Assembly (NCBI GenBank): GCA_032622095.1
Contig: CP136066.1
Location: 190,766,816 to 190,830,815 of the forward strand
Direction: 5' to 3'
Length of the DNA: 64,000 nt
DNA from: Siphonodentalium dalli
Taxonomy: Eukaryota > Mollusca > Scaphopoda > Gadilida > Siphonodentaliidae
Position numbers and translations under genes: made by a program
Notes under the pieces: generated by a model
The model's input: only the letters and a program-made list of their open reading frames with translations
Told to the model about the DNA's origin: nothing
The model's database searches: none
Part shown: positions 45,290 through 57,541 of the stretch, piece by piece
How positions within the stretch are numbered: position 1 is the stretch's first letter
Layout: each line of letters starts with the position of its first letter

Positions 45290-46054
45290 TCAGGTGACTC
45301 GACTCAGTAAATCACATTGATACGGGCGATCACCCGTGTGGATCCTCTTATGGTTCGTCAGGTGGTCCGACCGAGTAAATGATTTCTCGCACATATCACA
45401 TTGATACGGGCGATCTCCAGTGTGGATCCTCTTATGATTCGTCAGGTGACTCGACCAAGAAAATGATTTATCGCACACATCACATTGATACGGGCGATCA
45501 CCAGTGTGGACCCTCTTATGATTCGTCAGGTGGTCCGACCGAATAAATGATTTCTCGCACATATCACATTGATACGGGCGATCTCCCGTGTGGATCCTCT
45601 TATGATTCGTCAGGTGACTCGACCCAGTAAATGATTTATCGCACACATCACATTGATACGGACGATCACCAGTGTGAATCATCTTATGTATAGTCAGGGA
45701 ATTCGACTGAATAAATGATTTCTCGCACAGATCACATTTATACGGGCGATCTCCCGTGTGGATCCTCTTATGAATCGTCAGGCTACTCGACTGAGTAAAT
45801 GATTTCTCGCACAAATCACATTGATATGGGCGATCAACAGCGTGTATTCTCTTACATGTATGTGACAGTAAATATGCAGATGTGCTGCACAATTTCGAGC
45901 ATATATCGCACTGATATGAACGAGCACGCTTATGCTTTGTCTTATTGCGCAAGCTGGTTAACGAATCCACGCATGGCTGTGACGTATTCCCCGGTGTGTG
46001 TTTATTGTCTCCAATTTCCATTGTTGAATTTGATGGCTCCTCCGCTCCATACAT
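45290..46054 (-). CDS. C2H2 zinc-finger array B2
   Basis: A 254-aa frame with the MYGAEEPSNSTMEIG leader and seven fingers, then DLLSRVT and a stop after a deletion of about 20 bp. Finger 1 has a two-residue insertion (HTCKRIH in place of HKRIH), created by 6 bp that turn TA into TACATGTA. The spacing becomes H-x5-H, still allowed for C2H2 fingers. Otherwise it matches array A2. Confidence 0.8.
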   Translation of the reverse strand: MYGAEEPSNSTMEIGDNKHTPGNTSQPCVDSLTSLRNKTKHKRARSYQCDICSKLCSTSAYLLSHTCKRIHAVDRPYQCDLCEKSFTQSSSLTIHKRIHTGDRPYKCDLCEKSFIQSNSLTIHKMIHTGDRPYQCDVCDKSFTGSSHLTNHKRIHTGDRPYQCDMCEKSFIRSDHLTNHKRVHTGDRPYQCDVCDKSFSWSSHLTNHKRIHTGDRPYQCDMCEKSFTRSDHLTNHKRIHTGDRPYQCDLLSRVT

Positions 46055-47598
46055 AGTTTTAACTGTAGGTCTATTTGTAATTGTAATGTGTCAATGTTGG
46101 CCTTAACTCGGATTATCTGACAAAAGCTAACAGATAATCTCATGCAAGAGTTAACTTTATCGAAAAGATTATCGATACCGCCATGTTAAGAAATCATCGA
46201 ATAATACGAGCCAAAAATAAGAAATATGTTTCAATCACGATTAAGGCGATTGAAAAATTGGTTTCAAGCAGCGGAGGTCGGAATAGAACAATGTGACAAT
46301 AAATAGTTTACTATTTTAAGAGTTATTGAGTCTGCAGTTATTTCAAACTCACAGTTAAACTATTTTATTACACTCCTATGCACATTTCCATTAAAAATGG
46401 TAATGTCACTATAGTGAATTATTATATTTCTCATTACGTCATTGACATTACGTCGCTTAGCCTACTGATCTTGACTGAAATTTCTGTGGTTAATCTTTCT
46501 CCAAATCGTCATCGCGACTTTCATTCATTAAAGTCGCGATTTGGTTTAATCATATTTGGCGAACCAAATTGATGCAGAAGTTTACGTAATTGATTACTCT
46601 CTATGTATGTTATAGTAAGATTAATGTAAATCTTGCAACTGCTAGACCTTCGGCCACCTACACAACTCCCTTCACTATGCGGATTTTGGGTGGTAACATT
46701 GTGCCAGGGGTATGCAAATGTGTACACTTTAAAATTGTGTTTGAATTTGCAACTTTGTTTGGTAATTATCCTTCTACTCACAACATTATTGACACGATAT
46801 CACATTTGTAATGTAAAGTCTTGGAAATTAGTGCGAAAATGACTATTGAAATTTTATCTGAAAATCAAATAAAACAAAACATGGAATCTTCTCCCTTCTG
46901 ATCATATTTTTCTTTTAATCAAACATGATTTCACTGCCAAATTGTTCTTCTGGGATCAATTGCATTTTAGCAAGCGCTGTACCAACTCAATGAATGGTTT
47001 CAGCAAAACCGTGATATAAAGAGCGTTTACTAATTCAATGGGTCATTGTCGTAATTGATACCACAACGTTGTTGTCAACCATGATCTACAGAAAATTGTG
47101 GACAACAGTTCTCAAATATATATTGCATAATTTTAAACAATTAGTAATAATGATAACTTGAATTGAATTGTATAAACAATTATTCGAATATAGAGAGTGG
47201 TTAGTGATTAATAACCCCCCCCCCCCCCGTTACTTTTTTTGATGTTGTATGAGGCTTTGTTAACCGTGCTCCTGAAAGTCTGGCGCCCATCATTAGTTCG
47301 TTTCAGTTCAATATAATTTGCCTTGAAAGATATGCAATTGTTCGCTAACAGAAATAATGGCAGACACGAACGCTAAAAGTCATTTAGAACGAGATTTCCA
47401 GACCTGTGTACCCTTCAGTGCATTTAAAAACATGTGTATCCTAACTATCCTTCAGCACTTTTTGGTGAGAGTGACCCCTTCAGCCTAAATAATGACCACG
47501 TATCATGTGTAACTTGAATGGAATGCAGTACGTTGGCTGGATGATGTCACAGGGAATGAATGAAATGTTATTTATTTGTGTTGCATTCCTAGTACCGT
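46055..47598. promoter_or_regulatory. 5' flank of array B2
   Basis: Equivalent of 11418-12971, including CRE-like sites and the poly-C run near 47215. Hairpin-element sequence at 46583 is further deleted than at 11945. No gene. Confidence 0.45.
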
Positions 47599-47840
47599 AC
47601 CCAGATAGCACACCTACGTTGGGCCAACATCATTTCTATCGTTGGGCCAACGTCGGAATCCAACGTTGGTCCAACTATGGCTGTTGCCGCTGGCTCGGCG
47701 TCGGATCCCTTCGTCGACTCGACGGTGGTTCGACGTCTAGCCGACGTTGGTGCGCCTTCTGGCACCCGACGTCGAACCAACGGTGTATTCTACTATTAAT
47801 ACGGCGTTGGAACAATGTTGGACCAACGTCGTGTTTGGGC
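47599..47840. mobile_element. Palindrome-rich MITE-like repeat, unit 2 copy
   Basis: Equivalent of 12972-13205, with an extra GGCGTC near 47696. Confidence 0.5.
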
Positions 47841-48365
47841 CTTGACAGAGACGAATCGAGGCTCCATTCGTAGGGACGATTCCCATCACAATAGGGCGTG
47901 TTTTTATAAAATTAACATCCGCTGGATAAAATATACCAATAAATTTAAAGTCCCACATAATGTTTGCAACTTCATTATAATTGGAAATAACATTCAAATT
48001 CACAAATATAAAACCAGAAGAACATGAAACATATATAGAAAAAAATGTATGCCGATTTAAATAAAGACAAAATGACATCCCATTAGTTATTGATTTAAGA
48101 ATCTTGACCATACACTCACTCTAAAGAAAATGAAGTTATCGAAAGTGCTACATATATTTGTTAGCTTATATATTCCTTCACATAAAAATTGTGTTTATTT
48201 CAGCTCAATTTGCGATTTTGTGCTCTCGATAATGTTGGGAACAAAATATTCAAACATTATATGTGGCTTTAAATTTTGGTCAGGTTACATATTCTTCGAA
48301 CATCATTATTCTGGAGGGTGACCTGTGTAGATGTGCACAATTTGAAACAGTCCAACGTACATATA
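47841..48365. other. Noncoding flank and empty insertion site
   Basis: Matches 13206-13728. The empty site of the 12.4-kb insertion lies at 48363/48364 within CATATATG. Confidence 0.7.
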
Positions 48366-51170
48366 TGATTAAAATAAACCTTGTAATTGCTCGTTTACGT
48401 ACCAGTAATATCATATATGACCAGCCAATCCTTTACCTCTGCCAATTTATTACTCATATTTCAACTCAGATGTCACTCAGCGAGCTTGAGAAATACTGTA
48501 ATAAACCATCAAAACCAGTCACAGGTACACGCACCACATAGCTATATTACTCTCAGATAGTAAAGGGATGTATCTCAGGAATAAACTGCCACCACGTAAA
48601 GAACAATAACACAGCCATAAATCCATCAAATTCTGGTGCGTTAAAGGAAACAGCTATCAGAGAGCGGCTTCGTGGCTACGAAAAACCTGCGAACTGAGCT
48701 TGCACCACTAAAGGGAGAGAAAATTCACATATGCCTCGGTACATGTGACATTACAGAGAGAGACAGAACACACGGGTACATCAGTTTATCTGAGAAACAC
48801 CAATAGGCCAGATAAGGCTATTGACAGCATAGCAGAAGACATACGTGACATAAAGAAAACTGTCCAACTCCACGAAAGAAAGGTAAAACTAACATTCTTG
48901 GAAACACCTGTCTACTGAATTGTTGAGTTCAACCGCAAACAAAAACATCCTGATCCATCTAAGTTTGCCGACAGTAACGATACTCTTCAAGAACAAGTAT
49001 ATGAACTGAACAAATACATCAGACACCAGAATAGACGCATCGAGTCTCACTCACCGGAGTTCTCATCTGACATCTGTACGAACTCTATAACAACGAAGAA
49101 AAACTCCAAGTTGCCGAGGAAAATCTACAACTACCATCTATACACCGATGGACTACACCCATCAGACACACTTTTAAAAGCGTGGCTCAAAAAGATCTCA
49201 GAACAGATGAAAAAAGACTGCTGGGGGATTAGAAGCCAGTGCAAACGCTCCTTATCACACAAGTCTGTCGTGGGTATTTCCACGCTATACTTGTAACTGT
49301 GGGAAGGTTTGTACTGTACTTACTACTGCCACTTGCCCTAGCAACCCATTTGTTTGGACAAAAATCCACCCTACACCTGAGCTGCATAGCAACGCTAAAT
49401 CAGAAAAGACTAAGATCAGTAATGCACCCATTACCCACCAAACCCAACAATATCTTTGCAGTGACTGTTATTCTTCTAATGTTATCTGGAGATGTAGAAG
49501 TAAACCCTGGACCGAGAAAGGCAGTGGCTGCAAACATCTTCTCATGTGGCTTCTGCGAAGACGCAGTTACGTGGGCAAACGGAGGACCTGCTGTGATAAC
49601 TGCAGTGTGTGGTATCACAAATCATGTCTGGAAATGAACACCAGGGACTTGAGCAACGTGAAGAACATATCATGACTATGCTGCCGATGCGATAAAATCA
49701 GCGTATCAACATTTACATTCCATAGCTTCGAGATTGACTGCTCAAACTAATACGACCCACTTAGCCAGTCCAACATATCCATCAACACTGCATTAAACAG
49801 TGCAATATTCACAACCACTTCCAGAAAGATCAGGAGGTAAGCATGTCGGGAGGAGTAAATCAGCATCAAACCAACACCATGAAGTATGTGGATGTAAACA
49901 AAAAGATAACCTGAGAATTATGACGGACAACTGCAGGAGTATCAAAGATAAGTCATCAGAATTCCACGCCGTGGTTCATTACACCCAACCCGATATCATC
50001 TGTGGAACGGAATCTTGGCTCAAAGAAATAACAGAACACATCGCCAAATGCCATCAAGTCATGTGAAGTGTTCCCACCAGGCTATAAATGACCGGTACAT
50101 GGATGGAGATCAGGCTGGTGGAGGTGTATTCATACTAATCAACCAGGACCTGACATCCGAAGAGAAGGCAGACTTCATCACATAATGTGAGATGGAATGG
50201 GTAAAGGTCAAAATGCGAGGCAAGAGAGACATGTACATCGGCTCATTCCATATGCCACACAGACAATTTGAATACATTGAACAACTGAAGAATCACTGAA
50301 GATGCCAAATGAGCACGACCAAGATGTTTTAGTAACGGGCTACTTCAACTGCCCAAACATCAACTGGGACATACTGGCAACAGCACCAAACTCACAAGAT
50401 CGAGATGTCCAAACACTGCTCATTGATGTCGCAAACCACCTGACTCAAGTACAGAGGGGAAAACAATCCGCGACCTGCTCTTCACGTCCTTCGGTCATCA
50501 AAACAACCACCAACATCCATGGAATATCAGACCACGACATAATAATAACAGAAATGGAATCTAGACTGTACTACACATTTAAACGGAGAAGACTGTATGA
50601 CTACAAAAGAGCCAAAATGGGAGGAATCAGATCAGACGTGAGAGGAAAATACAGCGAAATAATATGCATGAAGGGAGGAAAGAAGAGCATCAAAACATCT
50701 GGGCATACTTCAGGGACTGTATCTCTAAGTCAATTGAGGAAAATATCCCATCAAAAGAAATAAATTAGAACGTATACAGAGAAGAGGAGCTCGCTTCATA
50801 AACAAAACAACTACAGAAGTCGAGAAAGGGAGACATGACAAAAATCCGGAAGGACCTCCAACTAACAACATTGGAGAAGGGACGAAATATTGACAGGCTG
50901 GCCCTTATGAATAAGGTGGTGGGTGGGCTGGTCCCGGCTATTCCCATCAACAACACTTTACACCCTGCAAACAGCGTATACGGAAGAAAAGCCAGCACCG
51001 TAAAGACTACGTTATGAGTTAGCTACCACGACACCTCATCCGTAACCATACAAAGTGCTATATTCCACCATCACATAACAGAAACCAGTTCGCAAACTCG
51101 TTCTTTGTTCGAACCATATGTGACCGGAATCAGCTTCAGTAATCAACAATTAATAAAACCGAGCCAGTGG
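48366..51170 (+). mobile_element. CR1/L2-like LINE remnant, copy 2
   Basis: Same RT-deleted structure as 26158-28960: ORF1 remnant from 48470, 2A-like GDVEVNPGP at 49488-49514, APE region to about 50763, RT tail from 50765. Differences from copy 1 are scattered substitutions and short indels, for example one base fewer in the CCC run near 50943. Confidence 0.8.
49422..50763 (+). pseudogene. LINE ORF2 remnant, copy 2
   Basis: Hydrophobic leader, 2A-like motif, split PHD-like finger and APE motifs are as in copy 1, including the GYFNCP change at the catalytic loop. An additional stop lies in the segment near 50183 (TAATGTG for GAATGTG). Confidence 0.78.
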
Positions 51171-54100
51171 ATTCCTTCAAGAGCGCACTCGAGGAAACCA
51201 TCAAGACCTTTCTCCCGCTGCATATACATGTATGCCAGTATTGGATTCTGCAGCGTAAAGATAGATACAGATATATAGAGGTAACTCCGTGCATGGTCAT
51301 AGAAAACATCACATAAGAAAGAATATCGCGTTTTTGCATGCCGATTTCTAATTAGTCCATGATACTGTTCTGAGTATATAAATTCAATACAGGAATTAGT
51401 TTTATCTGTTGACATATTATGAAATGAGCAATCACTAAGCTTATTTGTATCTATGCACATATGTATGACGCTTCTTGCATATGTTTGGGATGATTTATCT
51501 GGGAGAAATTAAACTCGTGGATCCATGAAGATTAATTTATATATGCCTGTGATATTGAGTTGATCACATAACTCTAACTTCCATCAATTACTTTTATCCC
51601 ACTAAACCACTACATCAATGACGAAGTGGTGTTTACGAATCCCGATCAGCAGCAGATATATGAGGTCCATTTAAGCGAAAATAACTTTCGAATATCTGTG
51701 AAAGTTTGGGGGTATGTGGTTTATGTGTGCACTGAGTATATTGAATCCGTGGTAAGATATGTGCTGTCTTTCCGACACCCATAAGCATACCATGTCGTGA
51801 TAAGGCGTAGGCGTAATAGACCAAACCATAAACACAATTTGAATATATATATATATCAAGACTAATGACTGGTGTTTATTGTGAATTGCCTTATGCATGT
51901 CGCGATTTCAATTGTGTTTATATTTGCTACTAGCCAACAGTTTTTCATTACTTACCATTTTATCCAATTCAAATGCCATCTGGCTCAAAAGAATCGTGGA
52001 CAACACATCTTTTTTTTCAGTGACATTCTAGTTTTCTAGTGAGTTGCCGGGCTTATGGATATAATCCAACGGCAATCATAAATGAAACACCAACGTGCAT
52101 GTTCAGTGGAGATTATCGCACTGTCACCTGTGTATCAATAAAATGTATTAGCATGAGAGATATTACCATACAAGTAGTCCGGACCCACGTCCCTAAGAAC
52201 TAATACAGATATAATGTCCGCCGGAGATATAGAAGATTCAAGTTCAATTAGTCGAGCCCGGACACTCAATATCTTCTGTTTGTAACATATATGAATCCGA
52301 TTGACATTCACAACAATTTAACGCACATATTACTCGAGAATAAAATATCAATGTACGGAAAATCATGCACATCAAGCAACATACGGCGTGAACAACTTAT
52401 ATGCATAGGTGTGCGGTGTTGTTCTCTTGTTGGGCGCTGGGCCAAAACTCGGAAGATTATACAAAGCAGCAAACTCTTGACCACTATAACTAATGTGTAT
52501 AACGCTGATTGCATTATATGGATATTATGGTCCCATTTTATGTCGTTAAATAGCATTTTGTGTGTGTGCGATGATGAACTCGTGTTACATTAAAAGGTAG
52601 TTACTACGGTGTGTGAACTTTGATTGCTCGTGGACTCATATCCCACTTTCCCAAAACCAGAGATCGATTAGATATCTTATTTGCTGGATTTCAAAATGTT
52701 ACTGCATATAACAATAGATAGTGATTCTGTTATTTAATGTTTCATTTGCCCAAAACTGTTACAACTTGCAAGGCTCTCTGAAAAACGTTGGTGGAAATTA
52801 AAAAGGTCGTGTTAAGGAGGACTGCACATTCTAGACTATCACAACATATTAACGATTATTCTATTTATTTGACACATCTATATCGCCCGCTGCCGTTGGT
52901 GTAATTCGGCAAATTCTCGGAATTTCGCTGAGTGTTTTTTTAATTTGGTTGGTTTGTCTTTCTCCAACTATTTGATATAAAGTTCCTGATAATTGCTAAA
53001 CAAAACAACCTAAACATTCAACAAATGCATATTTTCATCCAGTGTTAATCCTCGTGACACACATGCGTCATAGCTAAGGGTGTGACATTTGGAACCTGGC
53101 GTAGGATACTACTAAACCAATGGCAACATGAAAGACACGGTTTACCCGCCTGTACGGAGCTGATCGACGGTTTAAGGAAGTTAATTTGAGACAATCATGT
53201 CAAAGCTTTGTCTGAGAAAAATGTTGTCTTACCACCTTCACTCAAACACAACATATCGCCGTCTAATATAAACACACATATTCTAAACAATATATAGCTG
53301 CAAACAATTTGACAAATTTTGACCGGCTTTCGTATTTATTGTTCGCAAAGTGTTGACATTAGAATTAGCCGTCATGTTGGGCGCCAACTTGGATTTTGAT
53401 TGTCTCCTAAGACCAGATGTGGTTGCAAATTTTACATTGTATGTTTCTTCTTTGTATTCAAAACAAAGTAATTCCGAGCGATTTGCTCAATTCTTTGCAT
53501 TCTGGACTAGAGTCACAAGTGGCGCCATTTTGTGGACGTTTCTGACTGTGGTGGTTAAGTTTTTGTTACTAATTCTCGAACTGATAAGATGGAATAATGG
53601 TGAAACTACTGTTCGATATGAAATATCGTCTATGTAGTCACTCCATTGATTTACAATATGCCAGAGGACGTCTCCTTTATAGTTAGTTCGTATGTCCGTT
53701 CGCTAAGTGTTATAATTAAAAGTGTACGCCATATTGGAAGCCATCTTGGAGGTTTTTTTACCATTCTAATAGTGAATATGGATGTAAATTCATACCTGTC
53801 ACTTCGTATGTGTGTTCTACATGAAATAACACAACATACTGGGCATCATGCTATCAACCGTGGTTCCAATCCCAGGCGATAACTTTATTTCGAAGTTTAT
53901 GGCATTGGACGGAGGGATATATTTGTATTTTACCAATTGAAAAGATGTATTAATGATGAAATTAATGTTTGATATGAAATGTTATTCTATGTAGTCATTA
54001 CAATTGTATAGATTTTACCACCGAGGACGTTTCTTTTCTGGATTGTTCGTATGTCGCTTCACCAAGTCTTAAAATAAAAACTGACTGCCATATTGGACGC

Positions 54101-55506
54101 CATCTTGGATTTTGATACTCTTCTAATAGTGAATATGGTGAGAAATTCGTATTTTACACTTATGTGTGTTCTACACTAAATAAAAGCCAATACTAGGCAT
54201 TATTCTATCATTCTGGGATCCAATCCCCGGCGATGGCTATAATTCGCATTTTATGACATTGGGGAGGGTTATGTTTTTGCCTATTATCGCAAGCTTTTAG
54301 GGAAAGGATAAAGCTAATAACTGACGGTAGAAAATACTCCAATCTTTCCAAACATATATGACAAGATAAGCTAGGTCCAGCGTGCAATTTTTGTACAGAG
54401 TTCATGGGCTACAGTTTCTCTGAATCGTCATGATTGTTTTATTTTTACGCAGAACGTTACATTCTCTACCATGACGATGAAAACAGCCTAATTTTCCGGT
54501 AGGGTACTATCAAAAATAGTCTCACCATACATAGCTGCCACCAATTCCGGCAAGGCCAAGAATCATTTCCATAAATGATATAGATTTACCTTCCAGAAAA
54601 AGTTGGCTTCAACTTGTTCTACCGAGGGTAGGGGTATCCGACAACTTTTGGCATTTGGCCGCTCGATTGAGTAAATGATTTCTCGCACACATCACGCTGA
54701 TAAATTGCAAATCTCGTTGACTAAAATTTTACTCAACATTTACTCAACCGTAGCGTAACTATACCACCAAGCAACGCTGACTAAAAAAACATTATTTACG
54801 CTAACTATATATTTAGTTTGACTAATCAATATTGGAAATAATCGAATTGACAGCAGGCGTTGTTAGTATACATGTAGGCCCTATCCATGAACTGCTTTTA
54901 GACTCACATGTCCGGTACTTGAGGGTATTCATAGGTAAAAATGTCATGTTGCCGTGGCAACGAGGACTTAAAATTGACACCGATTGTGTGAAATTACAAA
55001 TTTGTTGTTTTATGTGGCAATCAAGATAATTTATTCAGTGCAGTTTTAGACATTAATTTTTCTGGCGGAATAACAGCATTATGTTATGGCAAGGATCCGG
55101 GAGGTGGTCGGTGTGACCAAAGAATTTTCTGAATGGGATGACGTTTACAATGAACAATATCCGAGAAAAGCAGATGACAGAACTGAAAACTATTTGAAAA
55201 TGTATTGTTTCGTTCTTTTGTCCTACAACAGTCGCACTTTCCGCGGTGCGGCGTAATCCAAGTTCGTACTGTATCTACGGTGTCAATGACACATTTTTGG
55301 ACATCGGATTAACCCGGTGACGATTCTATCCGATTCAGCGCATCGAAAACACCCCAATACCAAATTTCAGTTCGATAACGTAGACACTGTAAGAGCAATA
55401 ATATACGCAATTTATAGATTTCTAATTACAAGGTCATTAACATCGCGTTCATTTAGTATTTTTCGTAGCATTCACATGGATTAACAGTTTACTACTGCGT
55501 GAATTC
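51171..55506. other. Noncoding tail of unit 2
   Basis: Equivalent of 28961-33321. It includes the roughly 350-bp imperfect tandem repeat (53337-54300) and the relic finger near 54655-54700. No gene is supported. Confidence 0.5.
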
Positions 55507-55654
55507 GATTGGCTAAAGAAAAGGGAACATTTTATGATTGGCTGCAATGCGCACACAACTCGATTCCAAACACAAAATGCATCATGAAAAATATATTGTC
55601 TCGTGAAGCAGATATAAAATTTGTATCTCCTCTGCGTCCGAGAATTTATATAAA
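55507..55654 (+). promoter_or_regulatory. Promoter-like patch, unit 2 copy
   Basis: Reverse CCAAT boxes at 55507 and 55536 and TATATAAA at 55647-55654, conserved with 33322-33470. Any transcript would run antisense toward array C. Confidence 0.4.
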
Positions 55655-55746
55655 TAAAGAGCCAAATAGTCTTAAAAAATAACCTCAACTTGTACAAGCA
55701 CAGCAGTGGTGTCCCTGGATATATTTATTGTTTAACTTGATGCACA

Positions 55747-56745
55747 GCTTCGAAGATTCCCTTTGTTTATAATATCGTCTATTGCGGTACCTGTTGGATG
55801 ACATGCAGTGTGCCAATTCGGAGATTTGGAGGTAACCGTGAACTTGAATTCCTTGTCATGAAGTTTTTTGGTTCTCTGAAGATTTAAAGTTTACAGCTTT
55901 AACTAAAAAAATTGCAAACTTCAAAAATTGACTATATGTCTATGCAATCCGGAGTGCACGGCCAAGCAACAAGCTCAGAGGATTTGGAAGCGGATCGGAA
56001 AGACAAAGATCAAAAGGCGTGAAACCTGATGGTGATAGTGACATTACTAGTAAGACTAAGAGTGATGGCCGAGGTCTAGGAGCTGAACGACAGAAGTATA
56101 TGAGGAACATCTTCAATTGAAGAAATGGAGAAAGAACTAGTGTATACAACAGCAGCAAAAAGTGCAGGCAGGTGACTTGACTGAGTAAATGATTTCTTGC
56201 ACACATCACAATGATACGGGCATTCTCCATTGTGGATCATCTTATGTATAGTCAGGATAAACAACCCGGCAATGTGTGGGCCGTCTTATGATTCGTCAGC
56301 TTATTTGACCAATTAAATGAGTAAATTATTTTTCTCGCACACATCACATTGATACATTGGAAATCTCGTTTTTAAAATGTTACTGAACATTTTACTCAAC
56401 CGCAGTTTACATATTTACATACCACCAAACAACGTTGACTAAAGTGATGAGTAAACTATTTCTACTCAACGAGTTGAGTAAAAAATTCACCCGACACTGA
56501 ACGTGAAATCGCTCAACAACAGATTGATTTTTTTCAACAGTTGACTGAAAATGTAGCTTTCTTGATTAAGAAAAGGTGTTGGCCCGGAATATACATGTAT
56601 GTTGGCCTGAACTGGATGATATATCCAACGAATCAGACTTGAAAATATTGTGAAATTCGCGATATAATATAATAACATGATTTTGGATGGCATTATGGTT
56701 TAGTAACGTGTTTAGTAGACGTTTTGAATAATATTTTCAGTGCGT
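55747..56745. repeat. 3' flank of array C with relic fingers
   Basis: Third copy of 1-999. A substitution near 56211 gives CAATGATAC for CATTGATAC. No gene. Confidence 0.7.
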
Positions 56746-57541
56746 GGATCCTCTTATGTTTCGTCAGGTAACTCGACTCAGTAAATGATTTATAGCACAC
56801 ATCACATTGGTACGGGCGATCTCTAGTGTAGATCCTCTTATGAATAGCCAGGTTACCCGACTGAGCAAATTATTTTTCTCACACATCACATTGATATGGG
56901 CGATCTCCAGTGTGGATCCTCTTATGTATAGTCAGGGAACTAGACTGAATAAATGATTTCTTGCACACATCACATTGATACGGGCGATCTCCCGTGTGGA
57001 TCATCAAATGACTCTTCAGATGACTCGAGCGAGAAAATGATTTATCGCACATATCACATTGATACCGACGATTTCCCGTGTGGATCCTCTTATGATTCGT
57101 CAGGTTACCCGACTCAGTAAATGATTTATAACACACATCACATTGATACGGGCGATCACCCGTGTGAATAATCTTATGTCTATTCAGTTTACCCGACTGA
57201 GTAAATGATTTATCACACACATCACACGGATACGGGCGATCGCACGTGTGAATCATTTTATGTCGCTTCAGACGACTCGAGAGAGTAAATGATTTATCAC
57301 ACACGTCACATTGATACGGGCGATCACCAGTGTGGACCCTCTTATGGTTCGTCAGGTGGTCCGACCGAGTAAATGATTTCTCGCACAAATCACATTGATA
57401 CGGGCGCTCTCCCGTGTGGATTCTCCTATGATTCGTCAGGTGACTCGACCCAGTAAATGATTTATCGCACACATCACATTGATACGGGCGATCACCAGTG
57501 TGAATCATCTTATGTATAGTCAGGGAATTCGACTGAATAAA
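56746..57541 (-). pseudogene. Downstream part of array C beyond the stop
   Basis: The same frame continues past the TAA into seven more intact fingers (56879-57508), then a two-base loss near 56880 shifts the frame in the next finger, with more decayed fingers to about 56750. It includes the LSSRLKR, QSGKLNR and ESGNLTN helix types found at the 3' end of B1. Confidence 0.8.
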
